Below, in pieces: positions 54,565-63,810 of a stretch of 64,000 nucleotides of DNA (its first letter is position 1; every line of letters starts with the position of its first letter). A program made the position numbers and the translations under genes. The notes beneath the pieces were generated by a model. The model was not told the origin of the DNA and searched no databases. It saw nothing but the letters and a program-made list of their open reading frames with translations. Source of the DNA: Priestia aryabhattai (GTDB taxonomy: Bacteria; Bacillota; Bacilli; Bacillales; Bacillaceae_H); contig NZ_JAMBOQ010000003.1 in NCBI RefSeq assembly GCF_023715685.1, positions 868,001-932,000 on the forward strand. The letters run 5' to 3'.

Positions 54565-55359
54565 ATGACTAACGCATTTGTTGCACGATCCTTAGATGAA
54601 ATTCGTTTTTGGTCAAGGATTATGAAGGAACACTCATTGTTTCTTCGATTAGGTTTTAGATGTGAGGATACACAATTAATTCAGGAAGCAAATCAATTTT
54701 ATCATTTGTTTGAAGAAATTGAACAACGGTCTCATTCATTTACTAATCAAACAGATCCGGAGCAAATGAAAAGATTCAATTCAGAAGTTCAACAAGCAGC
54801 TACAGGTATATTTGCTTTTAAGAGAAAAGTTTTAGGTTTAATCTTAACCTGTTAACTACCAGGTTCAAATAACTTTCCTCTGTTGGTTGATCATATTAGT
54901 AGAGAAGCTAATTATTTTAGAAAGCGATTAATTGAATTAAACGAAGGGAAACTGAAACCACTCGCTGATGCTATTATTAAGGAAAATGTCTTCTTTTTAA
55001 GAATTATGGCTGATCATGCCCAGTTTATAGGCCATCTTCTTGATCCATCAGAAAGAAAACTTGTAGATATGGCGAGAAACTTCAGTCATGGTTTTGATCA
55101 ATTGGTTTTTCAAGCAAGAGATTTAGAGTCTATGAAGCCTCAATCTCAAACGGTACCTCTTTTAGATCAATTTCTTGATCAGAATCGTGTTTCAGTGGCT
55201 TCCCTTAGAGACTTTAAAAAAACAGCAAGAGATTTAATTGAGGAATGTAGAATTAAAAGTATTATTCATCCTCTTTTAGCTGATCATGTTTTTCGAGAGG
55301 CTGAAAGGTTCCTTCATATTATCGATATGTTTGAAAAGAGTCTTCAAGCACAAAAATAA
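54565..55359 (+). pseudogene. DUF2935 protein with an in-frame TAA
   Basis: ATG 54565 (AGGAGGG upstream) encodes a DUF2935 N-terminal half (DEIRFWSRIMKEHSLFLRLG) that ends at TAA 54853-54855 after LILTC. The same frame continues LPGSNNFPLLVDHISREANY and the complete second half to the stop at 55357-55359. The protein is otherwise intact (265 codons), so a single nonsense change (CAA to TAA would fit) has split it. The second half could also be made alone if an internal start exists. Confidence 0.75.
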
Positions 55360-55400
55360 TACATTGATGTTTCCTCTTTACAAATCTTAATAACTTAATT

Positions 55401-55436
55401 TAAAAGGCTTCAGCTTTTGAGGGAGCCTTTTTTGTT
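55401..55436 (+). terminator. terminator after the DUF2935 gene
   Basis: AAAAGGCTTC and GGGAGCCTTTT form a stem, followed by TTTTTT. Confidence 0.8.
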
Positions 55437-55696
55437 AATTAACAAAGAAAAAGTCATTGGGGCGTACTTTCATTACGATTTTTTTGACTCATCCAATTAT
55501 TTATATATTATCTAAAAAATGCACTTAACATAGGAGCCTAATGGTAACACTATAAACAATAATTAGTGAGTATTATTTCATTGCATATATTTAGGATCTA
55601 GGCTAGTTAAAACTAGAAAAGAACGAGATAAAGATTAATGAGCTATTCCTTTCACACAAGCTTGTCAGAATACTATCTAGAGAGAGGTCGGACAAT
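55437..55696. other. intergenic region, no feature seen
   Basis: No ORF with RBS, repeat or strong hairpin; it should contain the promoter of the acetolactate-synthase-like gene. Confidence 0.4.
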
Positions 55697-57292
55697 ATGA
55701 AAGTAACGGATACACTTGTTCAATGTTTAGAAAATGAGGGGGTTGAATATATTTTCGGAATACCTGGTAAAGAGACCTTGGATTTTGTTGATTCTTTATC
55801 CAACTCTAAACAGATTCAATTTGTGAATGTGCGGCATGAGCAAGGAGCTGCTTTTATGGCAGATGTATACGGAAGATTAACAAACAAAGTAGGAGTATGC
55901 TTATCAACATTAGGCCCTGGAGCTACTAATTTATTGACAGGTATATCTAGTGCAAAGCTAGACCACTCTCCTGTTGTAGCATTAACGGGACAGGCTGCTT
56001 TGGGAAGACAACATAAAGATTCACATCAATATATGGACATTATTAAAATGGTGGAACCGGCAACGAAGTGGCGTGTTCAAATAAAAGATTCACAAACGCT
56101 TCCTGAGGTTATTCGAAAAGCATTTAAAATTGCACAAATGGAAAAGCCAGGACCCGTAGTAGTAGAATTGCCAGAAGACTTAGCAACTCAAATCGTTCCC
56201 ATTAAACCTATTTCACCTACATCTATACCCGTAAGCATACCTATATTGGAGTCAATTCAGGCTGCCAATACTCTTATTAAGCAGTATGAGAGACATTTTG
56301 TTATTATTGGTAACGGCGTTGTCAGACAGGGAGCCGTGGATGAGCTTCAAACATTTATTGAACGCCTTCAATCACCGGTTACCCATAGTTATATGGCTAA
56401 AGGTGTGTTATCTAAAGATCATCCAAAAAATTTCTTTACGTTTGGATTTAATGAGAAAGATGAAGTGTTAGCAGGCATAAAGGAAGCTGACCTACTTATT
56501 GTAATTGGGTTTGATTTTGTCGAAAAGTTACCCAAAGAATGGAACACGGAAAAAACACCAATTTTACATATAGATACTTTACCGGCAGAAATAGATGAAT
56601 ATTATCCTATAGAAGTCGAATTGGTTGGAGATATAAAGCAGACTTTACGAGTAGTCAATCAGCTGGATATCCCTTCTAAACCATGGATACCCTCTGGTAA
56701 TCTCCAGAAACAAATTAAGCAATCTTATCACATTGAAGAGAAAAAAATAGATAGCAATTTGCTGCCTTTGACAATCGAGAATATCTTGCATATTATTGAC
56801 AAGCTCTCTTCAGAGGAAACAATTGTGATTTCAGATGTGGGAGCTCATAAAGTATCTATAGCCCGAACTTATCAACCCAAAAACCCTAACAAGCTCATTA
56901 TATCAAATGGTCTAGCTTCCATGGGTATTGCTTTGCCAGGCTCAATTGGAGCTAAACTAGCCTGCCCTAATGATCCAGTTATTTGTATTACTGGAGATGG
57001 AGGAGCTTTAATGAATTTTGCTGAAATAGAGACGGCAAAGCGCTTAGGGCTTTCATTCATCATTATTGTTTTAAATGACTCTACATTAAAAATAGAGCAG
57101 GAAATGATGAACAAAATGTTCGGTAAGAGCTATGGAGTAACTTTTACAAACCCAAATTTTGTCCAATTGGCAACCAGCTTTGGAATTAAAGGAGAACAGG
57201 CAAATAGTTTAGTCGAATTTGAAAATATAATAAAAAGAGCCTTAAAACGGTCAGATGAGATTGTCCTAATTGACGTTCTTCTGAAAAGCTGA
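55697..57292 (+). CDS. acetolactate synthase-like ThDP enzyme (AlsS/IlvB family)
   Basis: 531 residues. N-terminal ThDP domain with the catalytic Glu in VRHEQGAAFMADVYGR (about 48-51), central domain about 190-320, and C-terminal ThDP domain with GDGGALMNFAEIETAKRLGL ... VLND. Makes acetolactate or a related acyloin from pyruvate. It lacks an AlsD decarboxylase neighbour and a small subunit, so the pathway is not certain. RBS GAGAGAGG. Confidence 0.85.
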   Translation: MKVTDTLVQCLENEGVEYIFGIPGKETLDFVDSLSNSKQIQFVNVRHEQGAAFMADVYGRLTNKVGVCLSTLGPGATNLLTGISSAKLDHSPVVALTGQAALGRQHKDSHQYMDIIKMVEPATKWRVQIKDSQTLPEVIRKAFKIAQMEKPGPVVVELPEDLATQIVPIKPISPTSIPVSIPILESIQAANTLIKQYERHFVIIGNGVVRQGAVDELQTFIERLQSPVTHSYMAKGVLSKDHPKNFFTFGFNEKDEVLAGIKEADLLIVIGFDFVEKLPKEWNTEKTPILHIDTLPAEIDEYYPIEVELVGDIKQTLRVVNQLDIPSKPWIPSGNLQKQIKQSYHIEEKKIDSNLLPLTIENILHIIDKLSSEETIVISDVGAHKVSIARTYQPKNPNKLIISNGLASMGIALPGSIGAKLACPNDPVICITGDGGALMNFAEIETAKRLGLSFIIIVLNDSTLKIEQEMMNKMFGKSYGVTFTNPNFVQLATSFGIKGEQANSLVEFENIIKRALKRSDEIVLIDVLLKS

Positions 57293-57359
57293 TTGCGGTT
57301 TCTTCATTATTTTAACGAGGATTAGAATGGCAAGTTTCTTCTAAGAGTAAGTAAAAATA

Positions 57360-57618
57360 AAGACATTTACCAGATACACCAGGTGGCAAACCTGCATCAA
57401 AAGTAGGTCATCGTGTATCTAGGATTCATCCTAAAGCGGGAAAGGTTACGAAATTTGCTATAAATAAGACAGGGCTTAGTGCTTTTGCACATAAGGAGTG
57501 TACTGGAGACACCAATTGATGTTACCTGTGGAAAATAAAATGGATATTATTTACTTTAGAACCTATAAATCACCTGGAAGAACTGAACGAGTTATCTCTG
57601 TTACAGGGTTAATTTAGA
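57360..57618 (+). pseudogene. decayed PQQ-type sugar dehydrogenase fragment
   Basis: Three frames join: PDTPGGKPASKVGHRVSRIH ... KVTKFAINKTGLSAF, then PIDVTCGK, then MDIIYFRTYKSPGRTERVIS to a stop at about 57616-57618. This pattern is typical of glucose/sorbosone dehydrogenase beta-propellers. An intact member of the same fold lies about 1 kb away on the other strand. Confidence 0.6.
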
Positions 57619-57621
57619 GAT

Positions 57622-58185
57622 TCACAATGAAATAAACGTTTTTAATTTTTTAAAATAAGCTAAGCTGAGTTCAACCCAAACCCAACTATAAAGGAAAGTA
57701 AATAACAAAATAAAGCCAGTAGTAGAAAGAGAAAAATCCTTGGAAATCATCAGACCTAGTACTGGAAATTTGAAAACATATAATAAAGTAATAATCCCAA
57801 GAGTTAATAGGGTAGCACCACTTATAATAATGTACAATCTCTTTTTAAAAAAGTAAAAAGCAACTCCTATGCCTATTCCCAATATTCCTGTTGTAAAAGG
57901 AAAAATAATAAGTTCACTTGGCTGGATAATCAGAAGAAGCAGATTTGTTAGTATATAGGTAATAAACCCTAGAGGGAGCGAAATTATAAAACAAAAAAGA
58001 ATGGGTGCAGTAGATAATGGACTAATGAAAATTCCTATTCCTGGTAATAAACCTCCTGTTGATTGGAAAAGGGCTGCTAAGCTGGCGAAAAGAGCGCCTA
58101 ATACAAGCTGCTTAGTTTTAGATAATCTATTAAAATAAAGCTGCGCAGATTTTACTTCATTTGAAAGAGATTTTAAAAAGTACAT
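57622..58185 (-). CDS. multi-pass membrane protein, possibly ECF S-component-like
   Basis: 187 residues from ATG 58185 (CGAGGTG six bases upstream). Six hydrophobic segments begin with LVLGALFASLAALFQSTGG, which resembles energy-coupling-factor substrate-binding subunits. No ATPase or T-component is nearby. The assignment is weak. Confidence 0.55.
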   Translation of the reverse strand: MYFLKSLSNEVKSAQLYFNRLSKTKQLVLGALFASLAALFQSTGGLLPGIGIFISPLSTAPILFCFIISLPLGFITYILTNLLLLIIQPSELIIFPFTTGILGIGIGVAFYFFKKRLYIIISGATLLTLGIITLLYVFKFPVLGLMISKDFSLSTTGFILLFTFLYSWVWVELSLAYFKKLKTFISL

Positions 58186-58618
58186 GAATTTCACCTCGGT
58201 TAACTGTTATTAAATTATAAGGGGTTAAAGAGAGAGTTAGAACATTGTCCGATATGTCAGCTTTTACATGTAATATGTCTATATTGTTCTTTTTGAATAT
58301 ATGAGGAAATTAAGAGGGAGGACTAATAAGTCGCATTTACCTTTACAGGAATAGGTCCTAACCAACAAAATGAATATCTGGATGCTATCCATGCTGTATT
58401 GCAAAAAGGGATGGCAGATAAATGGGTCGTATTCGTTAAGATAAACTTCTTTATCTTGCTAAAGATATGTACTGTAGCCCATAAAATGAATTATTTTATG
58501 GGCTTTTTTATTTTCTAGAAAGTTCATTTGCTCATTCCTTTAAAAAATAGCTGTTGAAAAAATTAAGCTATAATTTTTGGAAGAAAATTAATACCCACTC
58601 AAATTTTATAAATATAAA
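58186..58618. other. intergenic region with a possible broken small gene and a terminator
   Basis: GGGAGGAC (about 58314-58321) is followed by a frame beginning GTC-GCA-TTT (58332 on) that reads VAFTFTGIGPNQQNEYLDAI ... without a usable start and runs into a terminator (AGCCCATAAAAT/ATTTTATGGGCT, T6, about 58476-58509). It is probably a decayed small gene. Confidence 0.4.
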
Positions 58619-60049
58619 TCATGGAACAATTTCAAAAACAGTACCTTGATTAAAGTCAGACACTTTCATAGAGCCATAAACTCCTAAATAAAGCCTGGTT
58701 TGATCCAGGTTCGTTCCCAAACTAACGTAGTAAGCTGATTGAGAACCAAAATTATAATCAATTTCTACAACACTAAAATCATTTAGCTTATAATCTGTAC
58801 CTGCCCTGGTATAAGCTAAAACTCCTCTAACTGGAGATTGAGATTCTTTAACCTGGGCAATATCGGTAAACATGACGCTTCCTGTTAAGCTAGGGATTTT
58901 ATTTCCCATATATGGCTGAACTCCTGTAAGAGAGGTTCCTCCAAATTTATTGGGACGGGGATCTTTATGAAAATAACTAGTTAAAGGCTGAAGACGTCTC
59001 GCTGAAGTTTTTACTGCTTCATTGTAATAAGCAATTATTTTCTCATCCAAAGCCGGATTTTCAGAACACCTTCTTATAAACGAAGTAGGAAAATTTCCTT
59101 CCCACCCCCGCCAGCCAAGGTTAATAAATCCTTCTTGACTAGGTTTAGCTTTCATTAAAGAAGCCTGAATAAGTTGCGGAACAGGTATTGGTTTATAATG
59201 AACGAATGAAAAAATTGACTCTACCACGTCCTGTCCAACATTTCCCACATATTTGATATACTGATTATAAAATCTTTGAAATGAAATGCCCGTTATATTG
59301 CGAACTCCTTTGGCAATGAGCGTAAGGGTTTCCTGAATAGGTGAGGGGAGTTCATTAAAGCGTGTAACTACAGGTGGATTATGGATGAATATATTCTTAC
59401 TTACATCAATTTCAATTATTTTCCCATAAATCTCCATATCATCCTGGCTTAAGTTAAAGGGGTCATATCCTGATCCACCATCTCCAATTGTTAAGATAAG
59501 TTTTCCAGTTTCAGGTGAAAAGTTTAAGCTGTTGACACCATTATGATTAAAAAATGGTCTTCTTAAGTTAAGTAACGTCCGTCTTTTTTGAGGTTGACCA
59601 TTTGGTTGGAAAATCCATTCTTCCACTGTATCAATATGGTCATACTTAGTTTCTCTATTTACCCACCTTAGGTTTGAAGTTTTAGGATCACACGGGTTAG
59701 GCTTAAAATGTTCGGAAAGTGCACCTGGTCCTTGTGTTCCAGCTACTGAGTAATGAAGATAAAACAGACCGTTATAATAAAATTCTGGATGAAACGCTAG
59801 CCCTAGCAATCCCCGTTCATCATATCCCCCACGAGAAACACCTGGTTCAGAAGTACCTAATTTTATGATTCGTGAGCGAATATCTAAAAAAGTCCGTATA
59901 GCTTCGTCTCTTATGTAAAAGATCTCTCCTACTTGGGTTGCAATAAATAAGCTTTCAAATGAGTCACCCGGAAGTATAGTTGTTTTCAAAACGGTAGGTA
60001 AATTTATCTTACTAACGATAGGCCGTAAACTAACCTTAGCTTTTATCAA
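58619..60049 (-). CDS. PQQ-dependent sugar dehydrogenase (glucose/sorbosone type)
   Basis: 476-residue beta-propeller dehydrogenase. Family features: RGLLGLAFHPEF (about 79-90), the HNGVNSLNFSPETGKLILTI region with catalytic His, GDGGSGYDPFNLSQ, and a late GTVFEIVP. It lacks the usual signal peptide, so it may be cytoplasmic or exported another way. TTG or ATG start near 60049 with no strong RBS. PQQ biosynthesis genes are not in the window. Confidence 0.75.
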   Translation of the reverse strand: MIKAKVSLRPIVSKINLPTVLKTTILPGDSFESLFIATQVGEIFYIRDEAIRTFLDIRSRIIKLGTSEPGVSRGGYDERGLLGLAFHPEFYYNGLFYLHYSVAGTQGPGALSEHFKPNPCDPKTSNLRWVNRETKYDHIDTVEEWIFQPNGQPQKRRTLLNLRRPFFNHNGVNSLNFSPETGKLILTIGDGGSGYDPFNLSQDDMEIYGKIIEIDVSKNIFIHNPPVVTRFNELPSPIQETLTLIAKGVRNITGISFQRFYNQYIKYVGNVGQDVVESIFSFVHYKPIPVPQLIQASLMKAKPSQEGFINLGWRGWEGNFPTSFIRRCSENPALDEKIIAYYNEAVKTSARRLQPLTSYFHKDPRPNKFGGTSLTGVQPYMGNKIPSLTGSVMFTDIAQVKESQSPVRGVLAYTRAGTDYKLNDFSVVEIDYNFGSQSAYYVSLGTNLDQTRLYLGVYGSMKVSDFNQGTVFEIVP

Positions 60050-60143
60050 CTAACTTGACACTCCTTTTTATTGTTTTCTCTTATAAGAATATGATTGGAA
60101 CTGTTCTATTAGTATCAATACTATTTTATAAAGTTAGGCAATT

Positions 60144-60191
60144 TAATTGAGAGACCTAATTGAGAGACCTAATTGAGAGACCTAATTGAGA
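60144..60191. repeat. 13-bp tandem repeat, three full copies and a partial one
   Basis: TAATTGAGAGACC occurs at 60144, 60157 and 60170, then nine bases of a fourth. It lies in the gap upstream of the sugar dehydrogenase gene (minus strand) and of the cupredoxin gene. No promoter function is evident. Confidence 0.9.
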
Positions 60192-60391
60192 AGCTTCTTT
60201 CATAAAACTTATCCATTCCTGATTACGCCTGCTATTTTCTTCTCTTAGCACTCATGATTCCCCAACTTTCCTAACTATTTGTACTTTCCGGAAATTGTGA
60301 TTAAGGAAAAAATAATACTTAATTCACAAAAAATATTGATATTATTTTATGAATTGGAAAAGAATATGGCTTATGAAAGGAGTGATTGCAA

Positions 60392-60766
60392 ATGTCTATG
60401 AAAAAGTGGTTAACGGGATTAGTCGTTTTGTTTGCGGTCGTTATGGTTGTGATAACTTCAGGTTCACTCGGCGTTTTGGCCGAATCCGACGTGGTAACAC
60501 AGAAAGCGATTGAGGTTCAGTTGAACGATGATTACTTTAATCCGGAAGTCGTCACTATCCCGAATGGAAGAACAACAACATTGATATTGAAAAATGAAGG
60601 TCAGAAAGAGCACACCTTCACAGTGGAAAGGCTCGGAATTGACGCTGAAGTCCAGCCGGGAAAAGAAAAAACCATTACTGTAAAACCACAAAATCCTGGT
60701 ACATATGAACTGATATGTAGGTACCATTTCAATAAAGGAATGGTGGGAAAAGTGATAATCAAATAA
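60392..60766 (+). CDS. secreted cupredoxin-domain copper protein
   Basis: 124 residues from ATG 60392 (GAAAGGAG upstream). Signal peptide 1-30 ending near VLAES, then a plastocyanin-like domain with copper ligands His in KEHTF and Cys-His-Met in CRYHFNKGM. Base composition looks richer in G and C than its neighbours, suggesting transfer. May carry electrons or bind copper outside the cell. Confidence 0.8.
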   Translation: MSMKKWLTGLVVLFAVVMVVITSGSLGVLAESDVVTQKAIEVQLNDDYFNPEVVTIPNGRTTTLILKNEGQKEHTFTVERLGIDAEVQPGKEKTITVKPQNPGTYELICRYHFNKGMVGKVIIK

Positions 60767-60895
60767 CAAGCAGGGCCCATCGGTCTCTGCTTTTGGAAGT
60801 GAATATAGCATAAATTCTTAGTTAACATAATGTGAGTTTTACCGGAACAAAAAAGCTCTTCTCGCCTATATGAATATGCCATGAAGAGCTTTTCA

Positions 60896-61102
60896 TTATC
60901 TATAATTATTTTCTACGGGTGCTCCTAAATCATCTAGATCCTGGCTTATATTTAAAATAATTAAATAATGACACTCTCCTTTACGTTTACCTAAGTTCAC
61001 TACTTGATGAACTTCAACAGTATCATTTACATACTCCCTAGCTGCTTCGCACATTTCTATCAATGTACTGCCAAAAAAGGTATCAATAGCCTCTTTAGTC
61101 AC
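60896..61102 (-). CDS. hypothetical protein, 68 residues
   Basis: GTG 61102 has no clear RBS. The product MTKEAIDTFFGSTLIEMCEA ... is acidic with a beta-rich tail. It ends near a divergent membrane gene, and the pair shares about ten bases of intergenic space. No family recognised. Confidence 0.4.
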   Translation of the reverse strand: MTKEAIDTFFGSTLIEMCEAAREYVNDTVEVHQVVNLGKRKGECHYLIILNISQDLDDLGAPVENNYR

Positions 61103-61112
61103 TTCGATAATT

Positions 61113-61349
61113 TTGTATGTAGTTATAATTGGCTTGTTTCTTTTATCAGTTGTTACAGCGAATATTTTTGATGCTGTAATTAAGATTACTGTACCTATTT
61201 TAACTTTAGTTACAATCCTCGGGTTTATTTATTCTTTCTTTATCAAAGGTAAACAGAAAATCCCTTTTTTAACATTACATTTTGTTTCTTTATGTGCTAT
61301 TTCATTTGGTATATATCTTACTGTTAGTTTTCAAGGATTTACACCTTAG
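61113..61349 (+). CDS. small membrane protein, 78 residues
   Basis: TTG 61113 has no visible RBS, and the frame is open further upstream, so the true start is unknown or the gene is truncated. Three hydrophobic segments (about 2-19, 24-45 and 50-70). No family recognised. Confidence 0.45.
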   Translation: MYVVIIGLFLLSVVTANIFDAVIKITVPILTLVTILGFIYSFFIKGKQKIPFLTLHFVSLCAISFGIYLTVSFQGFTP

Positions 61350-61366
61350 GAAATATTTACATATAA

Positions 61367-61404
61367 AAAAGAATCCTTTGCTGATATTGGCAAAGGATTT
61401 TCAA
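61367..61404. terminator. terminator
   Basis: GAATCCTTTGC pairs with GCAAAGGATTTTC. Confidence 0.8.
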
Positions 61405-62214
61405 ATTTATTGGAATAGGGGGAATACGTTATTAGTCTGTCCAGTTTTATAGATTAATATACAGGAAAGATAAAATATTTATCATTTGTAAATAAATCTA
61501 TTTTGCTAAATGGTAAGATACATTGTTTAAAGTAATAAAGTAATTTAAGTAAATGTTAAAGTGTTTACGAAATATAAAAAGTTTTACTATTTACACTTAG
61601 TGTCGGCAAATTGGTTGTTTTTCTATAAAGAGAGTAATAACTAACCCCGTTATTTAGCTATGTAAACGAGTTGAATTTACTTATTAAAAAGAAAAATGAA
61701 TAAAAATTCAGTTCTTTTGGTCTGGTTATTTTATTGATTATTTTGGGCCTTCTTTATTATAAAAAATAAAGAAGATTGCCTTCATATCACATAAATAAAG
61801 ATCTAAACTATTCTATTTGGAATAAAAATCATTATAAAATTCAACAAATAATATTTATCTCATTATTAAATTGAAATTTATGTAAAAAAACCAATAAATT
61901 TTATTAACTTGAAATTTGGTAGTATTGGCATTTCATTATACTTCGAATATTCATTATATTTAACATGCAGAAATATGTATTTGGTTTTTTCTGTATATAG
62001 CATATTAAAGTTAGGGGGGATTAGGATAGCTGGTTATAAACGTCCCACTGTAAAAATAGAAAAAGTACTAATATAAGTAATAAAAGTGGGATTCATCCAT
62101 TGGTTTACAAGCCGGTATTGGCTGTTCCATCAAGATTTTACGCAGGGACTGTTAACATCAGTCCACTTTTTCCTACTAAAGTATCTAAATTAAAATAATA
62201 CGGGAGTGAAGAAT
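61405..62214. other. long AT-rich gap with short coding-like fragments
   Basis: No gene with an RBS is seen between about 61405 and 62040. Two short open stretches at 62030-62195 (KRPTVKIEKV and HPLVYKPVLAVPSRFYAG) look like a fragmented gene. This may be 5' leader, remnant or horizontally acquired border of the crystallin-like gene. Confidence 0.4.
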
Positions 62215-62817
62215 TTGCGAGTAAAACTTTGTCTTTCCGCACTATGTTGTCTTTTTGCTGTGATGGGATTTATACCAGTGTCTACGGGCGCGGCGTATGC
62301 AGAAAAAGAGTATACAATTAAATCGTACCACTATTTAACTGTGGATGGAAAAGATGTGAATTCCCAGGCTAAAGCGAATAACATTTCCGACACAGACATA
62401 AAAGTAACCATGGTTCTACCTAAACAGAATAAAAATGGTGATTGGTTGGCGTATGGATTTACGAGCAGGGAAGCTTTGAACGCATTTATTGAAAAAGATA
62501 AACAGAAACTTCAAAACAAAGTCACTATGATGGGCAGTGGTTCCTGTTGTACCGATTTCTATGAGTCTAAAAATAAAGGTGGACAGTATATTTATTGGAG
62601 AGACGGGTTTAAAAACTTGCCCTCCAGCTGGAATGACAGAATTTCATCCTTAAGTACGGCATCACCTTCTTCAAGCTATTCCACGACGCTGTGGGAGCAT
62701 ACTTCATCTCAAGGGTATGGGAAAGGAGTTTCCTTTAGACACTCCGATTGGTATGGTAAAACTGCTAATATGGCTTCGGACTGGGACAACAAGGCTTCTG
62801 CAATCGAAATTAAATAA
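62215..62817 (+). CDS. secreted beta/gamma-crystallin-like protein
   Basis: 200 residues from TTG 62215 (GGGAGTGAAGAA upstream). Signal peptide 1-29 ends STGAAYA; a central part contains MMGSGSCCTDFYESKNKGGQ with a vicinal Cys pair, and the C-terminal domain resembles beta/gamma-crystallin or peptidase-inhibitor I36 proteins (WNDRISSLS ... LWEHTSSQGYGKGVSF). Base composition is higher in GC than the surroundings. The function is unknown. Confidence 0.7.
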   Translation: MRVKLCLSALCCLFAVMGFIPVSTGAAYAEKEYTIKSYHYLTVDGKDVNSQAKANNISDTDIKVTMVLPKQNKNGDWLAYGFTSREALNAFIEKDKQKLQNKVTMMGSGSCCTDFYESKNKGGQYIYWRDGFKNLPSSWNDRISSLSTASPSSSYSTTLWEHTSSQGYGKGVSFRHSDWYGKTANMASDWDNKASAIEIK

Positions 62818-62850
62818 TAGGTGATTGCCAACGGCAAGGCTAAAGATTTT

Positions 62851-62906
62851 CGAAATCACTATTCTCTCATCCATTTAGAAGAAATGGGAGAATAGTGATT
62901 TTTTGT
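62851..62906 (+). terminator. terminator after the crystallin-like gene
   Basis: AAATCACTATTCTC pairs with GAGAATAGTGATTT, followed by TTTTT. Confidence 0.85.
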
Positions 62907-63076
62907 TAGTATCGTTGCTTGATTCCTGAAAAAATCCATTATGTTAACAAGGGTTGTATACGGTATTCATGATTTCCAGTACTTTATCTGAATGAATAAA
63001 TTCCAGATATCCTAATTTACACATAAGTAAAGTTGTTATAATAGATATTGGTAAAAATAGAAAGGGGCGAAGAAAT

Positions 63077-63595
63077 ATGTTTAATCAATATCCTATTGGA
63101 AAATTTAAAGTGAAAGAAAATATCCAGAAAGACGATATTCAAGGTTGGATTAGTGACATTGGAGATGCACCAAAACAATTAGCTGATGCTGTAGAAGGAC
63201 TGACAAAAGAGCAATTAGCTACCTCTTATCGAGAAGGTGGTTGGAAATTAAGTCAAGTTGTACACCATTTAGCTGACTCACATTTAAATGCTTATATTCG
63301 TTTTAAATTAGGTTTAACAGAGCAAGATCCTACTATTAAGCCATATGATGAAGTCGCCTGGGCAACTCTGCCTGATAATGATTTACCTATAGAAGTTTCC
63401 CTCCAACTTTTTTCAGCCTTACATAAGCGTCTTCATAAATTGTTAAACTCACTTGATGAAAAAGATCTGAGGAAAATTGTCCAACATCCTGAAAACGGTG
63501 AAATAACTATTGAGCAATTGATAGCTACTTATGCTTGGCATGGAAAGCATCATATTGCTCATATTACAACATTAAGAAATCAAAAAGGATGGTAA
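63077..63595 (+). CDS. YfiT-like DinB-family bacillithiol transferase
   Basis: 172 residues. B. subtilis YfiT (BstA) belongs to the S-transferases that conjugate bacillithiol to electrophiles. Metal-site histidines in VVHHLADSHLNAYIRF and YAWHGKHHIAHIT. PTIKPYDEVAW is typical of this subgroup. RBS AAGGGGCGAAG. Its own terminator follows at 63610-63648. It is the fourth DinB-type gene of the window. Confidence 0.88.
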   Translation: MFNQYPIGKFKVKENIQKDDIQGWISDIGDAPKQLADAVEGLTKEQLATSYREGGWKLSQVVHHLADSHLNAYIRFKLGLTEQDPTIKPYDEVAWATLPDNDLPIEVSLQLFSALHKRLHKLLNSLDEKDLRKIVQHPENGEITIEQLIATYAWHGKHHIAHITTLRNQKGW

Positions 63596-63609
63596 AATTA
63601 CATTCAACA

Positions 63610-63648
63610 TATGTTACATCTAAAAAAGCTCTTTTTAAGAGCTTTTTT
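63610..63648 (+). terminator. terminator after the YfiT-like gene
   Basis: AAAAAAGCTCTT and AAGAGCTTTTTTT form a stem with a T run. Confidence 0.85.
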
Positions 63649-63810
63649 TATTAGTACCTATAATCGTGACTATGGTAACTGATTTTTTATATTCTATTCA
63701 CTTTTCGTATTAGCATTCATTGGCAAGAAAAAGAATAAACAACATAACATTTTCTTCCTGTGATAGCATTAATTCAAGTGAATTCATAAATAAATTGGGC
63801 TGGGATCACA

